50,681 nt of DNA from a virus. The notes under the pieces are model-generated. The model searched no databases, was not told the origin of the DNA, and was given only the letters and a program-made list of their open reading frames with translations. Location: positions 1 to 50,681 of IMG/VR virus record IMGVR_UViG_3300045968_000130, one strand, 5' to 3'. This document shows positions 25,874-33,036 of the stretch, piece by piece. The stretch's first letter is position 1. Each line of letters starts with the position of its first letter. A program made the position numbers and the translations under genes.

Positions 25874-25886
25874 CCTAACGGTTAGG
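25874..25886. promoter_or_regulatory. Inverted repeat next to late-type element (operator candidate)
   Basis: CCTAAC-G-GTTAGG is an inverted repeat placed immediately upstream of the A-tract of the leftward element. It also contains the stop codon of the 46-residue gene at 25882. It may bind a regulator. The other copies of the element lack this repeat. Confidence 0.4.
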
Positions 25887-26022
25887 TGCGGCCTTTTGGT
25901 TTCTTGTCGTGCGCGCTGCCCGTTCGTCCTGAAACCAGCGTGTGCCGCCATGATTTCTTTCCGGTGCGGAGCAGCGCGTTTTCACGTCTGCGGATCTTGC
26001 GGGTCCGTCGTTGTCGGCTCAT
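25882..26022 (-). CDS. Very basic 46-residue protein overlapping rusA
   Basis: The ATG at 26022 is preceded by GAGG seven bases upstream, inside the 3' end of the RusA gene and in another frame. The product begins MSRQRRTRKIRRRENALLRT and has many Arg and Lys residues throughout; it probably binds nucleic acid. The gene ends exactly at the inverted repeat at 25874-25886, as the last gene of the early leftward operon. No family is recognised. A good ribosome site and clean ending support it over a chance frame. Confidence 0.55.
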   Translation of the reverse strand: MSRQRRTRKIRRRENALLRTGKKSWRHTLVSGRTGSAHDKKPKGRT

Positions 26023-26482
26023 CGTCAAACCTCAGCTCGGGATGCGGGACACGTGGGCGGATGTTCGGATCGGTCTCGCCCTCGACCGTCACCTCGATGC
26101 GCGGCAGGGTGCCAGGCTCGGCGTAGTGCTTGCGGCAGTGCCACTCGGTGATCTGCTTGTCGTTCGGGAACAGCACGCGGGCCAGGCCGTCGCCCAGCGC
26201 GCGGGTCAGCTTGTCCAGGTCGGGTTCGGTGAGATGGTCGGTGACGCGCTTGGGCAGCGACGCCGGGCGCCACAAAAAAAAATTCGCCGTGACCCGAACC
26301 GCTTGCGGGAACGTGGTTCCCTGCGCGGCGAATCCGGCAGCGATGGCGATGCGCTGCTCCCATTCCTTGAGACCGACCGTGGCGGACGTCGTGACGGCGC
26401 GGCCGTTCACCACGAACGCGCGGGTGCTACCCTTCGGTCTCGAATCCCCGGGGACGATAAAGCTGATAGTGCGAACGGGCAT
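25982..26482 (-). CDS. rusA: RusA-family Holliday junction resolvase
   Basis: 166 residues, ATG at 26482. RusA enzymes are small dimeric nucleases that cut four-way DNA junctions. The hallmark is present: EPDLDKLTRALGDGLARVLF followed by NDKQI, giving the acidic residues D88, D90 and D108 that would bind magnesium, with K91 nearby. The N-terminal FIVPGDSRPKGSTRA strand and RVTANFFLWRP strand fit the family fold. It belongs to the replication and recombination operon with RecT and YqaJ, and may resolve branched DNA before packaging. It overlaps the upstream gene by 56 bases. Confidence 0.88.
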   Translation of the reverse strand: MPVRTISFIVPGDSRPKGSTRAFVVNGRAVTTSATVGLKEWEQRIAIAAGFAAQGTTFPQAVRVTANFFLWRPASLPKRVTDHLTEPDLDKLTRALGDGLARVLFPNDKQITEWHCRKHYAEPGTLPRIEVTVEGETDPNIRPRVPHPELRFDDEPTTTDPQDPQT

Positions 26483-26903
26483 GGCGGGCCTCTCGGTGCG
26501 CCTGGCCTCGCGGGCAGTAGCACGGCGTCACGGTGTGCGCTTTGCCAGGCGGCCGATCGGTGTCGCTCTCGATCCCGTTCCCGTTGGCGAGCTGCCAGCC
26601 GGTGTCGCGGCAGTGCAGGCAGCTGTAGGCGCGGTCTCCGTCAATCTCGATCGTCGGCGGCGGCAGGGCGCGCGTCGCGTGCTGCGTCTGCACGCGGGCG
26701 ACGATGGCGTGCAGCGTGCTGATGCGCGGGAAGCGGTCGGACGCCTGCATGTGGATCGACACGGCATCCCGCAGCGCGCCGATCGGGACCGGCAGGAACG
26801 CGCGCCAGTACTCCTCAGCGCGGATCTTGCTCGGCTTTTTCTCGTACACGGTGTCGAGCCGCAGCAGCAGCTCGGCAAACGCGGCGCGGTCAGCTTCGGT
26901 CAT
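26427..26903 (-). CDS. Replication-module protein with zinc-binding C-terminus
   Basis: 158 residues from the ATG at 26903. The N-terminal half (LLLRLDTVYEKKPSKIRAEE, then YWRAFLPVPIGALRDAVSIH and RFPRISTLHAIVARVQ) follows the pattern of phage helicase-loader or loader-inhibitor N-terminal domains such as the G39P type. The C-terminal half has CLHCRDTGWQ and CYCPRGQAH, four Cys and nearby His residues that could bind zinc. It overlaps the replication initiator-like gene upstream by 14 bases, consistent with a complex. The loader role is inference. Confidence 0.55.
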   Translation of the reverse strand: MTEADRAAFAELLLRLDTVYEKKPSKIRAEEYWRAFLPVPIGALRDAVSIHMQASDRFPRISTLHAIVARVQTQHATRALPPPTIEIDGDRAYSCLHCRDTGWQLANGNGIESDTDRPPGKAHTVTPCYCPRGQAHREARHARSHYQLYRPRGFETEG

Positions 26904-27696
26904 GGCCCTGGATCCAGCTGCCGTACGTCTCGATGCGCGTGGCGTCCTCATCGGTCACGATCGGCACGTCGGGTGCCGTGTCGGTCCAGCGCCCCTTACG
27001 GAGCCAGGCTTCGGGTTCCGGGATGTAGCGCCCGCCTTCCTTGATCCAGGACGGCATGGTTTTCTGGCGCTCGACGGCCGAGATGCACTGCAGCGTAAAC
27101 GCGTCGTCCGGTGGCGGGTTCAGCCGCAGCCATTCCTCAAGCGCGGCGCGCTTCCCGGCCGGTTTCGGATAGTGCGCGAACCACTGCTCGAACAGTGCGA
27201 CCAGGCGCGAGCGCTCTTCCCCGTTGCCGACCGTCGCCAGCTTCGGCAGCGTCCACTTGCTGCCTTCGCGGCGCTCGTCCAGGCCGAACAGCTCGTGGTA
27301 GTGATCCCAGAACGCGCCCAGGAACGGATTACCCGGGCAGCTCTCGTACCACTTGCGCAGGCCCACGATGCGCGGCTCGCGCGGATTCGGCTGGTGCGTC
27401 AGCTGCATCTGCCGAGCGGCCATGTTCTTGATCCAGGTCCACTCGGTGCGCTCGTCGTAGAACGCGTAGTCCTGCGTCGTGAAGGCTTGCAGCACGGCGA
27501 TGCAGCTCGCGCGGGCCAGGCCGGTTTCCTCGACCATCACGACCATTGGCAGGTAGTACAGGCCGTACTGGTTCGCGTGCGGGCTGGTGATGAGATACAG
27601 GCCCAGCGTCCAGTACTCCGCGCCCAGGTGACGCCACTCGCGCCCGGTCTCGGACGTCCAGATGCTCGGCTCCACGCTGGCGAACCGCCGATTCAC
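26890..27696 (-). CDS. Phage replication initiator-like protein
   Basis: 268 residues, ATG at 27696 overlapping the upstream stop. The N-terminal part (YWTLGLYLITSPHANQYGLY, then VEETGLARASCIAVLQAFTT) looks like a winged-helix DNA-binding domain. The C-terminal part (HYPKPAGKRAALEEWLRLNP and the segment ending EAWLRKGRWTD) is a pattern seen in phage replication proteins, in which a helical domain follows the winged helix. It lies beside a presumed helicase loader. The origin it acts on may be the repeat region at 40.7-41.3 kb or may lie in its own gene; the sequence does not decide this. Confidence 0.65.
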   Translation of the reverse strand: MNRRFASVEPSIWTSETGREWRHLGAEYWTLGLYLITSPHANQYGLYYLPMVVMVEETGLARASCIAVLQAFTTQDYAFYDERTEWTWIKNMAARQMQLTHQPNPREPRIVGLRKWYESCPGNPFLGAFWDHYHELFGLDERREGSKWTLPKLATVGNGEERSRLVALFEQWFAHYPKPAGKRAALEEWLRLNPPPDDAFTLQCISAVERQKTMPSWIKEGGRYIPEPEAWLRKGRWTDTAPDVPIVTDEDATRIETYGSWIQGHDRS

Positions 27697-28220
27697 AGGT
27701 AATCCCAGGTGACGAACCGTGTGGACCGATTGCGCAGCTTCCCAGGCGGGCGCCAGATCACGACGGCGCTGGGAAACGTGGCGCTCTCAGCGCGCGTGCC
27801 GTCTGGCCGCAGGAACCGGACGCGGTGCGGAATCAGCCGCACCTCGTCGGCGCTGCCCATGATGTTCGCGTGCCACCAGCGGGTATCGGTGCGCGCCGGG
27901 ACCAGGGCGATGACCGTGTTCCCGTCGAGCAGCGCGGCGCTCTCGGCCGTGTCGATGAACGGGGCGATGTCGATCCCATCTTCCCGGGAGTACGGCGGGT
28001 TCATAAAGCACACCTCGCCGCTGCCCCAGGTCAGCATCCGTACCGCGTCGCGCATCATCGGGTCGGGATGGCCCGGCCCGATGTAGCGCGGCACGATGCT
28101 GTTGCCTGCGTTCGCGCAGACGTCCAGCGTGATCCCGAATTCCTCAACGAGCGGTTGCCACAGCTCGGGCGGCGTCCGCCAATCGGATCGGCGGGAGCTG
28201 AGCACGATGGTACCGAGCAT
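27693..28220 (-). CDS. Phage Dam-type DNA N6-adenine methyltransferase
   Basis: 175 residues, with ATG at 28220 overlapping the previous stop. The signatures are DWRTPPELWQPL near the N-terminus, ITLDVCANAGNS (cofactor strand) and FMNPPYS with N74-P75-P76-Y77, the catalytic motif of adenine methylases, and VIALVPARTDTRWWH after it. These are the features of the short phage Dam family. It would transfer a methyl group from S-adenosylmethionine to adenine in DNA and probably protects phage DNA from restriction. No partner endonuclease is seen. The target site cannot be read from the sequence. Confidence 0.85.
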   Translation of the reverse strand: MLGTIVLSSRRSDWRTPPELWQPLVEEFGITLDVCANAGNSIVPRYIGPGHPDPMMRDAVRMLTWGSGEVCFMNPPYSREDGIDIAPFIDTAESAALLDGNTVIALVPARTDTRWWHANIMGSADEVRLIPHRVRFLRPDGTRAESATFPSAVVIWRPPGKLRNRSTRFVTWDYL

Positions 28221-28564
28221 TACAGGCCCGCGAGCAGCGCCAGTTCGTGTGCGGTGTATCGCTGCGCGATCTTGAGCAGCAGCTCGCGCTTGTCGGCTTC
28301 GACCTGCGCCAGCGCCAGGACGATCGACAGCGCGGACGGATTCGGCGGCGCTTCGGGCGGCGGCGTGAACAGGTGGCCGTTGGTCTCGCCTGCCAGCGAG
28401 CGCTTGACGCCACGGACGGCGGCCTCGTCAAATTTCATAACGAACCGCGTCGCGCCAGGCTTCGGCAGGTTGCACGGCGCAATGCGTCCCTCACCGATCA
28501 TCGTCATAATCCGGTACTTGGTGACGCCCAGGATGGCGGCGGCCTGGTCACGGGTGATTTCCAT
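28220..28564 (-). CDS. HTH DNA-binding protein (excisionase/MerR-like)
   Basis: 114 residues, ATG at 28564. The N-terminal ITRDQAAAILGVTKYRIMTM followed by IGEGRIAPCNLPKPGATRFV is a winged-helix pattern of the excisionase or MerR type. The C-terminal part is a helix (IVLALAQVEADKRELLLKIA) that may dimerise. It may regulate the early operon, in which it lies between the methylase and RecT. Start and stop overlap or abut neighbours. Confidence 0.68.
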   Translation of the reverse strand: MEITRDQAAAILGVTKYRIMTMIGEGRIAPCNLPKPGATRFVMKFDEAAVRGVKRSLAGETNGHLFTPPPEAPPNPSALSIVLALAQVEADKRELLLKIAQRYTAHELALLAGL

Positions 28565-28567
28565 ACG

Positions 28568-29422
28568 TCATCCTTCCTCGCCGGGCTCGCGTTCACGGCG
28601 CGCGGCGCGTTCAGCCTTGGCGGCTTCGGCAATCGTCATCTCGGGTTCGGGGGGCGGCGCCATCGTGGCGGCCAGCTGGTCGAGCGTGGAGCCGTTGGGT
28701 TTCGGCTCCTTGACGCCATCGATCGGGATGTCGATCGTGAGCGCCTGTTCGGCACGGTCGGCCTGCTCGTCCAGGTGGAGCGCCTGCGCCAGCTCGATGC
28801 TCTTGGGCAGGTACTTGCACAGCCGGCGAATGACGGTCTTTTTCGCCATCGCCTCGTAGTCGGTTTTCCAGGGGCCGCTGTTCTTGGCGGCTGAGCGCTC
28901 GCGGATCTTCTCGACGTCCGCCAGGCTCATCACGTCGAACGCCTTCGCGTTGTCGGTGAACGTGGCGACGGCGTAGACGAACGTCAGCGCGCCTGGCTCG
29001 CTGCCCGGGTGCGGCTCGTGCTCCAGGCGCTCGTCAATCCCGAATCGGTAGCGGAACGCGTCACGTTCGTAGACGGCGCGGGCGATGACGTTCCGCACCT
29101 CGCCGCTGCGACGCGCCAGCTCGATGAGACCCTGGTAGCCGATAATCAGCTGACACCGATCGCGGTACGGGACCAGATACGCCTGACCCAGTACCGGATC
29201 CAGCTCCAGCCCCCAGGCGGCGGCCTGCATCATCGATCCCATCAGGGATGCGGGGGTGCAGTCGAGCAGCGCGGGCACCTGCTGGAACGTCGTCAGCGCG
29301 ACCCTGGCGAAGCGCTGCGGGTCAATCCCTCTCGGGACGGCGCGGCGCAGCTCCGGGATCTGCCGTTCCACCAGCTGCCGCACCGTCGCCATCTTGTCTT
29401 TCGTCGTGACCATCTGCGCCAC
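28568..29422 (-). CDS. recT: RecT-family single-strand annealing protein
   Basis: 284 residues using the GTG at 29422, which has GAGGAA six bases upstream; an ATG at 29413 gives 281. The sequence shows the RecT core: FARVALTTFQQVPALLDCTP, SLMGSMMQAAAWGLELDPVL, GQAYLVPYRDRCQLIIGYQG and LIELARRSGEVRNVIARAVY, then FVYAVATFTDNAKAFDVMSL. RecT binds single-stranded DNA left by an exonuclease and anneals it to a matching strand. The partner exonuclease is the YqaJ protein at 30274. The C-terminal 60 residues are acidic and disordered, as usual for the family. Confidence 0.9.
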   Translation of the reverse strand: MAQMVTTKDKMATVRQLVERQIPELRRAVPRGIDPQRFARVALTTFQQVPALLDCTPASLMGSMMQAAAWGLELDPVLGQAYLVPYRDRCQLIIGYQGLIELARRSGEVRNVIARAVYERDAFRYRFGIDERLEHEPHPGSEPGALTFVYAVATFTDNAKAFDVMSLADVEKIRERSAAKNSGPWKTDYEAMAKKTVIRRLCKYLPKSIELAQALHLDEQADRAEQALTIDIPIDGVKEPKPNGSTLDQLAATMAPPPEPEMTIAEAAKAERAARREREPGEEG

Positions 29423-29567
29423 GTGGTTCCTCGCTTTCGAGTTCGCCGTCCTGGCAGCGGTCAAGGAGCTGCTCCAGCTCGCGGGCGGCGTTGGGGTCGT
29501 ACGCGGCAGCAGCTTCGAGCTTCGCGGCTCGCTGTCGCGCCCACAGCGGAATGCGGCGGGGGGTCAT
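29322..29567 (-). CDS. Small protein between membrane peptide and RecT
   Basis: 81 residues, ATG at 29567 overlapping the stop of the 49-residue gene upstream (ATGA). The first 45 residues (RRIPLWARQRAAKLEAAAAY, ARELEQLLDRCQDGELESE) form plausible helices; the last 30 overlap the recT start in another frame and are rich in Gly, Asp and Arg, so the gene may be partly shadow. The 4-base overlap at the start and its place in the operon support translation. Confidence 0.55.
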   Translation of the reverse strand: MTPRRIPLWARQRAAKLEAAAAYDPNAARELEQLLDRCQDGELESEEPRGADGHDERQDGDGAAAGGTADPGAAPRRPERD

Positions 29568-29713
29568 CGGTCCTGCTCGTGTTCCCGCCACTGCTCGCGG
29601 CGCCAGTTCGGGGGCATCACGCGGTCGTCGTCCTCGTGCCGCAAGAGCGTGACAACGACGGCGAGCACGCCAGCCACGACCAGGATGGTGACGACGATCA
29701 GCGTGATGGTCAT
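29564..29713 (-). CDS. Single-pass membrane peptide, 49 residues
   Basis: The ATG at 29713 opens MTITLIVVTILVVAGVLAVV, a strong transmembrane helix, followed by an acidic patch (HEDDD) and a charged tail. The stop overlaps the next ATG (ATGA). It is part of the recombination operon rather than the late block, so a role as a holin seems unlikely; membrane peptides in early operons can mediate exclusion or host takeover. No family is recognised. Confidence 0.65.
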   Translation of the reverse strand: MTITLIVVTILVVAGVLAVVVTLLRHEDDDRVMPPNWRREQWREHEQDR

Positions 29714-29717
29714 GGGG

Positions 29718-30074
29718 TCAGTCCTTGTCCTTCGGCGGCTTCGGGCGCTTCACCGTGGCCTGCTTCGGGACGGCCCAGGCGTAGACGCGGCCTTCGGCAA
29801 ACCGGGTGCGGACCAGGAAGTCGCGGGCGGCGTTGCGGCCCAGCGCGTTGAGCCGGTTCGTCAGTCGCGCCACTTCCTTTTCGGTGAAGCTCTCGACGTT
29901 GAAGGTGATCGCCTTCTCGGTCCTGATCGTCTCGGCCAGGTCCGCCAGCAGCGCGGGGCTGACGTGCGGCGCTCGCTTCGACGTGCGGGCCGGGCGGTCG
30001 GTGATTTCGTACTGCTCCGGCAGTCCGGTCGGCGGCAGCTCGGTCGGCGGGGTCAGCTCAAACGGTTCGGTCAT
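29718..30074 (-). CDS. Early operon protein, unknown
   Basis: 118 residues, ATG at 30074 overlapping the upstream stop by four bases. After a Pro/Thr-rich N-terminus (residues 1-40) comes a compact helical domain (VSPALLADLAETIRTEKAIT, FTEKEVARLTNRLNALGRNA) followed by a strand pair (FLVRTRFAEGRVYAWAVPKQ) and a basic tail. It lies between YqaJ and RecT and could bind DNA, but no family is recognised. Confidence 0.65.
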   Translation of the reverse strand: MTEPFELTPPTELPPTGLPEQYEITDRPARTSKRAPHVSPALLADLAETIRTEKAITFNVESFTEKEVARLTNRLNALGRNAARDFLVRTRFAEGRVYAWAVPKQATVKRPKPPKDKD

Positions 30075-30277
30075 CGGTCGGTCTCCAGGGCAACAGCCTC
30101 GTCGTCGGGCTGCTCATGCAGCGCCGTGCGGCAGAGGCGAACCAAGTCGTCGGTGGCTTCTTTCAGTTCGCGTTCGGCGGCGGCCACGGCGTCACACGCC
30201 ACGTGGTAGGCGTTCTCGGCTTCCTGGCAGCGGGCTTCGAGCGCGAGCATCTGGGCTACTCGGTGCTGTTGAATCAC
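30071..30277 (-). CDS. Small coiled-coil protein in recombination operon
   Basis: 68 residues from the GTG at 30277, which overlaps the YqaJ stop (GTGA); an ATG at 30250 is an alternative. The product is one long helix with heptad-like spacing (QHRVAQMLALEARCQEAENA and AERELKEATDDLVRLCRTAL) and an acidic end. It may pair with the exonuclease. No family is recognised. Confidence 0.62.
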   Translation of the reverse strand: MIQQHRVAQMLALEARCQEAENAYHVACDAVAAAERELKEATDDLVRLCRTALHEQPDDEAVALETDR

Positions 30278-31239
30278 TGGCCGGTCCTCCGCAGCGTGCG
30301 CACGCTGGTCGGCGCGACCGTGTAGCCAGCGCGGGTGCTGCTCTTCCAGGTGTAGCGGGCGCCGCTCGGCAGGATGCCGACCGCGTGATCGCCCATCGCC
30401 GCCTTGATCCGGTTTTCGGTCTCGCGCTTGACGGCTTCCTGCGTGCGGATGATCTCCATCGCCAGGGTCCGATCGCGGTCCCACTCGACGGCTTCGATCG
30501 GCAGGTCGGTGGCGTCGTGCAGCTCGCGGGGATAGAGCGCGTGGAGGATCTTGGTGGCGCTCTGCGAGCTGTCGGGTTCAGGCGCTTCCTTAGTCTGCAC
30601 GCGGCGCCAGAACCGTTCCTCAGCGGCAATCAGCGCGTCGATGAACGGCTGGTTCCGCGCGATGTCGGTCCACAGGAACTGCTGGCCGCCGATGAGAACG
30701 GCGATGCTGCCCCACTGCAGCCCGGTGACGGCGAGCTGGTGCTGCAGCTGGATCTGGTAGGCCAGCGGGGGTTCGTCCTTCCATTCCTCGCGGCGGAAGG
30801 CGTTCGCGGTTTTCAGCTCCAGGACGCCACGGGCCGGGCCTGCGCTGGATCCTTCTGGCGCGTACTCGGGGCGCGGCCGGTCCATCGGCCAGCCGACGAT
30901 GAACCGATCGATCGTCGCCAGCATGAACGGCACGTCGGCGCTGCGCTCGATGGCGAAGTCGCCCGGGTCGAGCGTCAGCCGGTCGGTCTCGTCCTGGTAG
31001 GCGCCAGCGATGACGGGTTCGAGCCGGTGCCCCCAGCTCAGGTAGTCCTTTTCGTCCTCTGGGATGTCGGCCAGGCCCGCCTTCTCCGCGAAGAGCTGCA
31101 GGGGGCTCTTCCACTTGGAGATGCCCAGGATGATCGCGGCGTCGCTGGCGCCGATCCCGGTGCGTCGCTCTTCGAGCCAGGCGTCACGCTGCCGCTGCCG
31201 TTCAGAGACTGTCAGCTCGGGTCGGCCTGCGATGAGCAC
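30274..31239 (-). CDS. YqaJ-like viral recombinase (lambda exonuclease family)
   Basis: 321 residues from a GTG at 31239 with AGGAG six bases upstream. The N-terminus has the family signature RTGIGASDAAIILGISKWKS; WGHRLEPVIAGAYQDET follows, then GVLELKTANAFRREEW (the ELK part of the PD-(D/E)xK catalytic core) and PLAYQIQLQHQLAVTGLQWG. Such enzymes degrade one strand of a DNA end and supply the substrate for RecT, encoded four genes downstream. This is the first gene of the leftward operon that runs to 25882. Confidence 0.88.
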   Translation of the reverse strand: MLIAGRPELTVSERQRQRDAWLEERRTGIGASDAAIILGISKWKSPLQLFAEKAGLADIPEDEKDYLSWGHRLEPVIAGAYQDETDRLTLDPGDFAIERSADVPFMLATIDRFIVGWPMDRPRPEYAPEGSSAGPARGVLELKTANAFRREEWKDEPPLAYQIQLQHQLAVTGLQWGSIAVLIGGQQFLWTDIARNQPFIDALIAAEERFWRRVQTKEAPEPDSSQSATKILHALYPRELHDATDLPIEAVEWDRDRTLAMEIIRTQEAVKRETENRIKAAMGDHAVGILPSGARYTWKSSTRAGYTVAPTSVRTLRRTGQ

Positions 31240-31277
31240 GGGCCGCTCCTGGTCTCTTCCACCTGAAGTACAATCCG

Positions 31278-31313
31278 CCCCTGGCGCCAGGGCGCCAGCT
31301 CCGGCGCCAGGGG
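31278..31313. repeat. GGCGCCAG triple with 11-bp inverted repeat
   Basis: CCCCTGGCGCC (31278-31288) and GGCGCCAGGGG (31303-31313) form a perfect 11-base-pair stem with a 14-base loop that holds a third GGCGCCAG. There is no T-tract on either strand, so a simple terminator is unlikely; it could be an RNA structure ahead of YqaJ or a protein-binding site near the attachment site. Confidence 0.55.
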
Positions 31314-31381
31314 TGCCTTGTGCTACCTGGTGCTAGGGAGCGTCAGAACTACGCAGACGCCCACCGACAACAGAGCAGCAA

Positions 31382-31485
31382 AATCAAGGGTTTCAGGTAG
31401 GACCGGACGTTCCGAATGGGATGCCGGCTGCCTTTGGGGGGTAGGCTACCCGGGCTAGTAGCTCGTCTACCCGAAACCTTTGATT
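31382..31485. other. attP-like region with paired inverted arms
   Basis: AATCAAGGGTTTCAGGTAG at 31382-31400 and CTACCCGAAACCTTTGATT at 31467-31485 are inverted copies matching at 17 of 19 positions, 66 bases apart. Between them lies GGGTAGGCTACCC (31439-31451), an inverted repeat that shares the GGTAG/CTACC ends of the arms. The region abuts the 3' end of the integrase gene, the usual place of attP, so these may be integrase arm and core sites. The host attB is not present, so the core cannot be fixed. Confidence 0.55.
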
Positions 31486-31494
31486 GTCTTGCCT

Positions 31495-32808
31495 TTACGC
31501 TTCGCTGGCTGGCGGGACGATCCGCAGCCCTCGACGGTCCTTCTGCCCGTTCCCCGTGCTATTTGTGCTAGGACGCGGGCCGTTGCCCTCGCCCTCTCCC
31601 GTGTAGCCCTGCAGCTTGCGCATGTTCTGGACGAGCTTATCTTCCAGCACGCTCAGGTACCGCATGGTGGTCTCGATGCGCTTGTGGCCCAGGATCTTCT
31701 GCACCTCTGGCAGCGGCATCCCGGATTCCACCAGGCGGCTCGCGCACTCGTGGCGCAGGTCGTGTTCGCGCAGCTTCGGCCGACCGGCCTTCTCGCAGCC
31801 GGTTTTCCAGTTGGCGTAGTAGCCCGGCAGCTCCGTGGTGCCGTCGAACGAGAACAGCAGCTCTTCGCCACCCTTCGCGCGCCCGCTGGCGTCCTTGCGC
31901 CACTTGTTCAGCAGCTTCGCCAGGCGGGTAGTAGCGATCGGGATGTCCCGGGGCTTGCGGCTCCGGCGCGTCCCCTTGACCGTCTCACGCCGACAGCGAA
32001 TCCAGCCGGGCCGCGCGTCCAGGTCTCCGACCTGCAGCGCCATGCGCTCGCTGTGGCGCATCCCGGTGTCCACGGCAGCGTCGATCAGGTCCGCCACGTA
32101 GTCGTGGACGTGGCAGCGGATGACGTCAAGCTCGTCCTCGCTGACCCGCACCTCGATCTTGTTCTCGGCCTTGGTCTCCTTGATCACGGGCTTGCCGGTC
32201 ACGATGCTCTTGAACGGCGAACGCAGCAGGTAGCCCTCGCTGACGCCCCAGTTGATCATCGAGCGCCAGCCGCAGATGATGCGGTCCATCCGGCCGTCGC
32301 TCCGCGTGATCTTCTTCTTGCGGTTCGTCGGCACGTACGGCTGCTTGAACTTGGTGATCAGGTCACGGATTTCGTCGGTCGTGATCGTGTCCACCAGGCG
32401 CGGCCCGAATGCCTCAACGAAGTACTCCACGATGCGCTCGCCGGTCGTGTGGCCCTCGAACTTGATGTGCCGCGTCACGAAGTCGGCGGCGAACGCTTCG
32501 ACCCGAACGCGCCCTCTGGGAATGGCGGTAGCTTCGGATGCTGCAGCCGCAGGAACTGCCAGATGGCCCGCGCCTGCTCCCGGCTGGCATTCTCGCTCGC
32601 CCTCACGAAAGGTACCGGCGCGTACGGCAGCGCGCATCCTTTCGTAAACCGCGTCCGCCTTCTTCCGCCCGTCCAGCTTCTCGCCGCTCCACTTCACCAG
32701 GTTGGTGCGGTAGTTGGTTCCGCCGAACATGAACTGCCCCCACCAGTCGTGGCTGCAGTCGTTCTCGGCTTTCGTGTCCTTGTGCTCACACCGTTTGTAG
32801 AGACCCAT
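31495..32808 (-). CDS. int: Tyrosine-family integrase
   Basis: 437 residues from the ATG at 32808. It has a basic N-terminal arm-binding region (MGLYKRCEHKDTKAENDCSH), a core-binding domain at about residues 100-195 and a catalytic domain at about 220-390. The catalytic residues are visible: R251 in DTGMRHSERMAL, K278 in RETVKGTRR, H349 and R352 in REHDLRHECASRL, H375 in LGHKRIETTMRYL and the nucleophile Y384. It would integrate phage DNA into the host chromosome and, with an excisionase, remove it. The gene follows the excisionase-like gene, overlapping by 23 bases. Confidence 0.92.
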   Translation of the reverse strand: MGLYKRCEHKDTKAENDCSHDWWGQFMFGGTNYRTNLVKWSGEKLDGRKKADAVYERMRAAVRAGTFREGERECQPGAGAGHLAVPAAAASEATAIPRGRVRVEAFAADFVTRHIKFEGHTTGERIVEYFVEAFGPRLVDTITTDEIRDLITKFKQPYVPTNRKKKITRSDGRMDRIICGWRSMINWGVSEGYLLRSPFKSIVTGKPVIKETKAENKIEVRVSEDELDVIRCHVHDYVADLIDAAVDTGMRHSERMALQVGDLDARPGWIRCRRETVKGTRRSRKPRDIPIATTRLAKLLNKWRKDASGRAKGGEELLFSFDGTTELPGYYANWKTGCEKAGRPKLREHDLRHECASRLVESGMPLPEVQKILGHKRIETTMRYLSVLEDKLVQNMRKLQGYTGEGEGNGPRPSTNSTGNGQKDRRGLRIVPPASEA

Positions 32809-33025
32809 TCGCGTCCCCCTTCGGCGGCTCCTGCTGCGGCTCCACCACGGTCGCCGCAATCCATTCGTCGAGCCACTCAGGGAGGAACTTTAGCACACGT
32901 CTGCCACCAATTCTAGTGTGCCGCAGCTCCTTGCGCGAACACGCCTTGTAGATCGAATCGACGCTGACGCCTGCATACTGCGCGGCTGTCCGCACGTCGA
33001 ACCAGCGCGGTGGTTGCCGTTCCAT
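32786..33025 (-). CDS. Excisionase-like HTH protein
   Basis: 79 residues, ATG at 33025 with AAAGG seven bases upstream. The sequence WFDVRTAAQYAGVSVDSIYK followed by LRHTRIGGRRVLKFLPEWLD is the HTH_17/excisionase winged-helix pattern. It directly precedes and overlaps the integrase gene, so it is likely the directionality factor that steers integrase towards excision. Confidence 0.75.
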   Translation of the reverse strand: MERQPPRWFDVRTAAQYAGVSVDSIYKACSRKELRHTRIGGRRVLKFLPEWLDEWIAATVVEPQQEPPKGDANGSLQTV

Positions 33026-33036
33026 CCTATGACCTT

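Larger units (their letters stand above)
31240..31494. other. Gene-free region between YqaJ and integrase
   Basis: 255 bases with no supported gene. It holds the hairpin at 31278-31313, a TGTGCTA/GGTGCTA pair at 31319-31335 and the paired inverted repeats at 31382-31485. It must contain the promoter of the leftward recombination operon, but I see no good -35/-10 pair there; perhaps a phage activator is needed, or transcription continues from the integrase side. Confidence 0.6.

Noticed and set aside
24721-25878. 385-codon rightward open frame opposite the glycosidase operon
   Set aside because: The leftward genes have recognisable folds, tight coupling and a late-type element; the rightward product looks like a shadow.
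25736-25951. 71-codon leftward frame (MAAHAGFRTN)
   Set aside because: It runs through the late-type element, the stem-loop and the start of the 25581 gene in another frame; the 46-residue frame at 25882 has a better ribosome site and a cleaner end.
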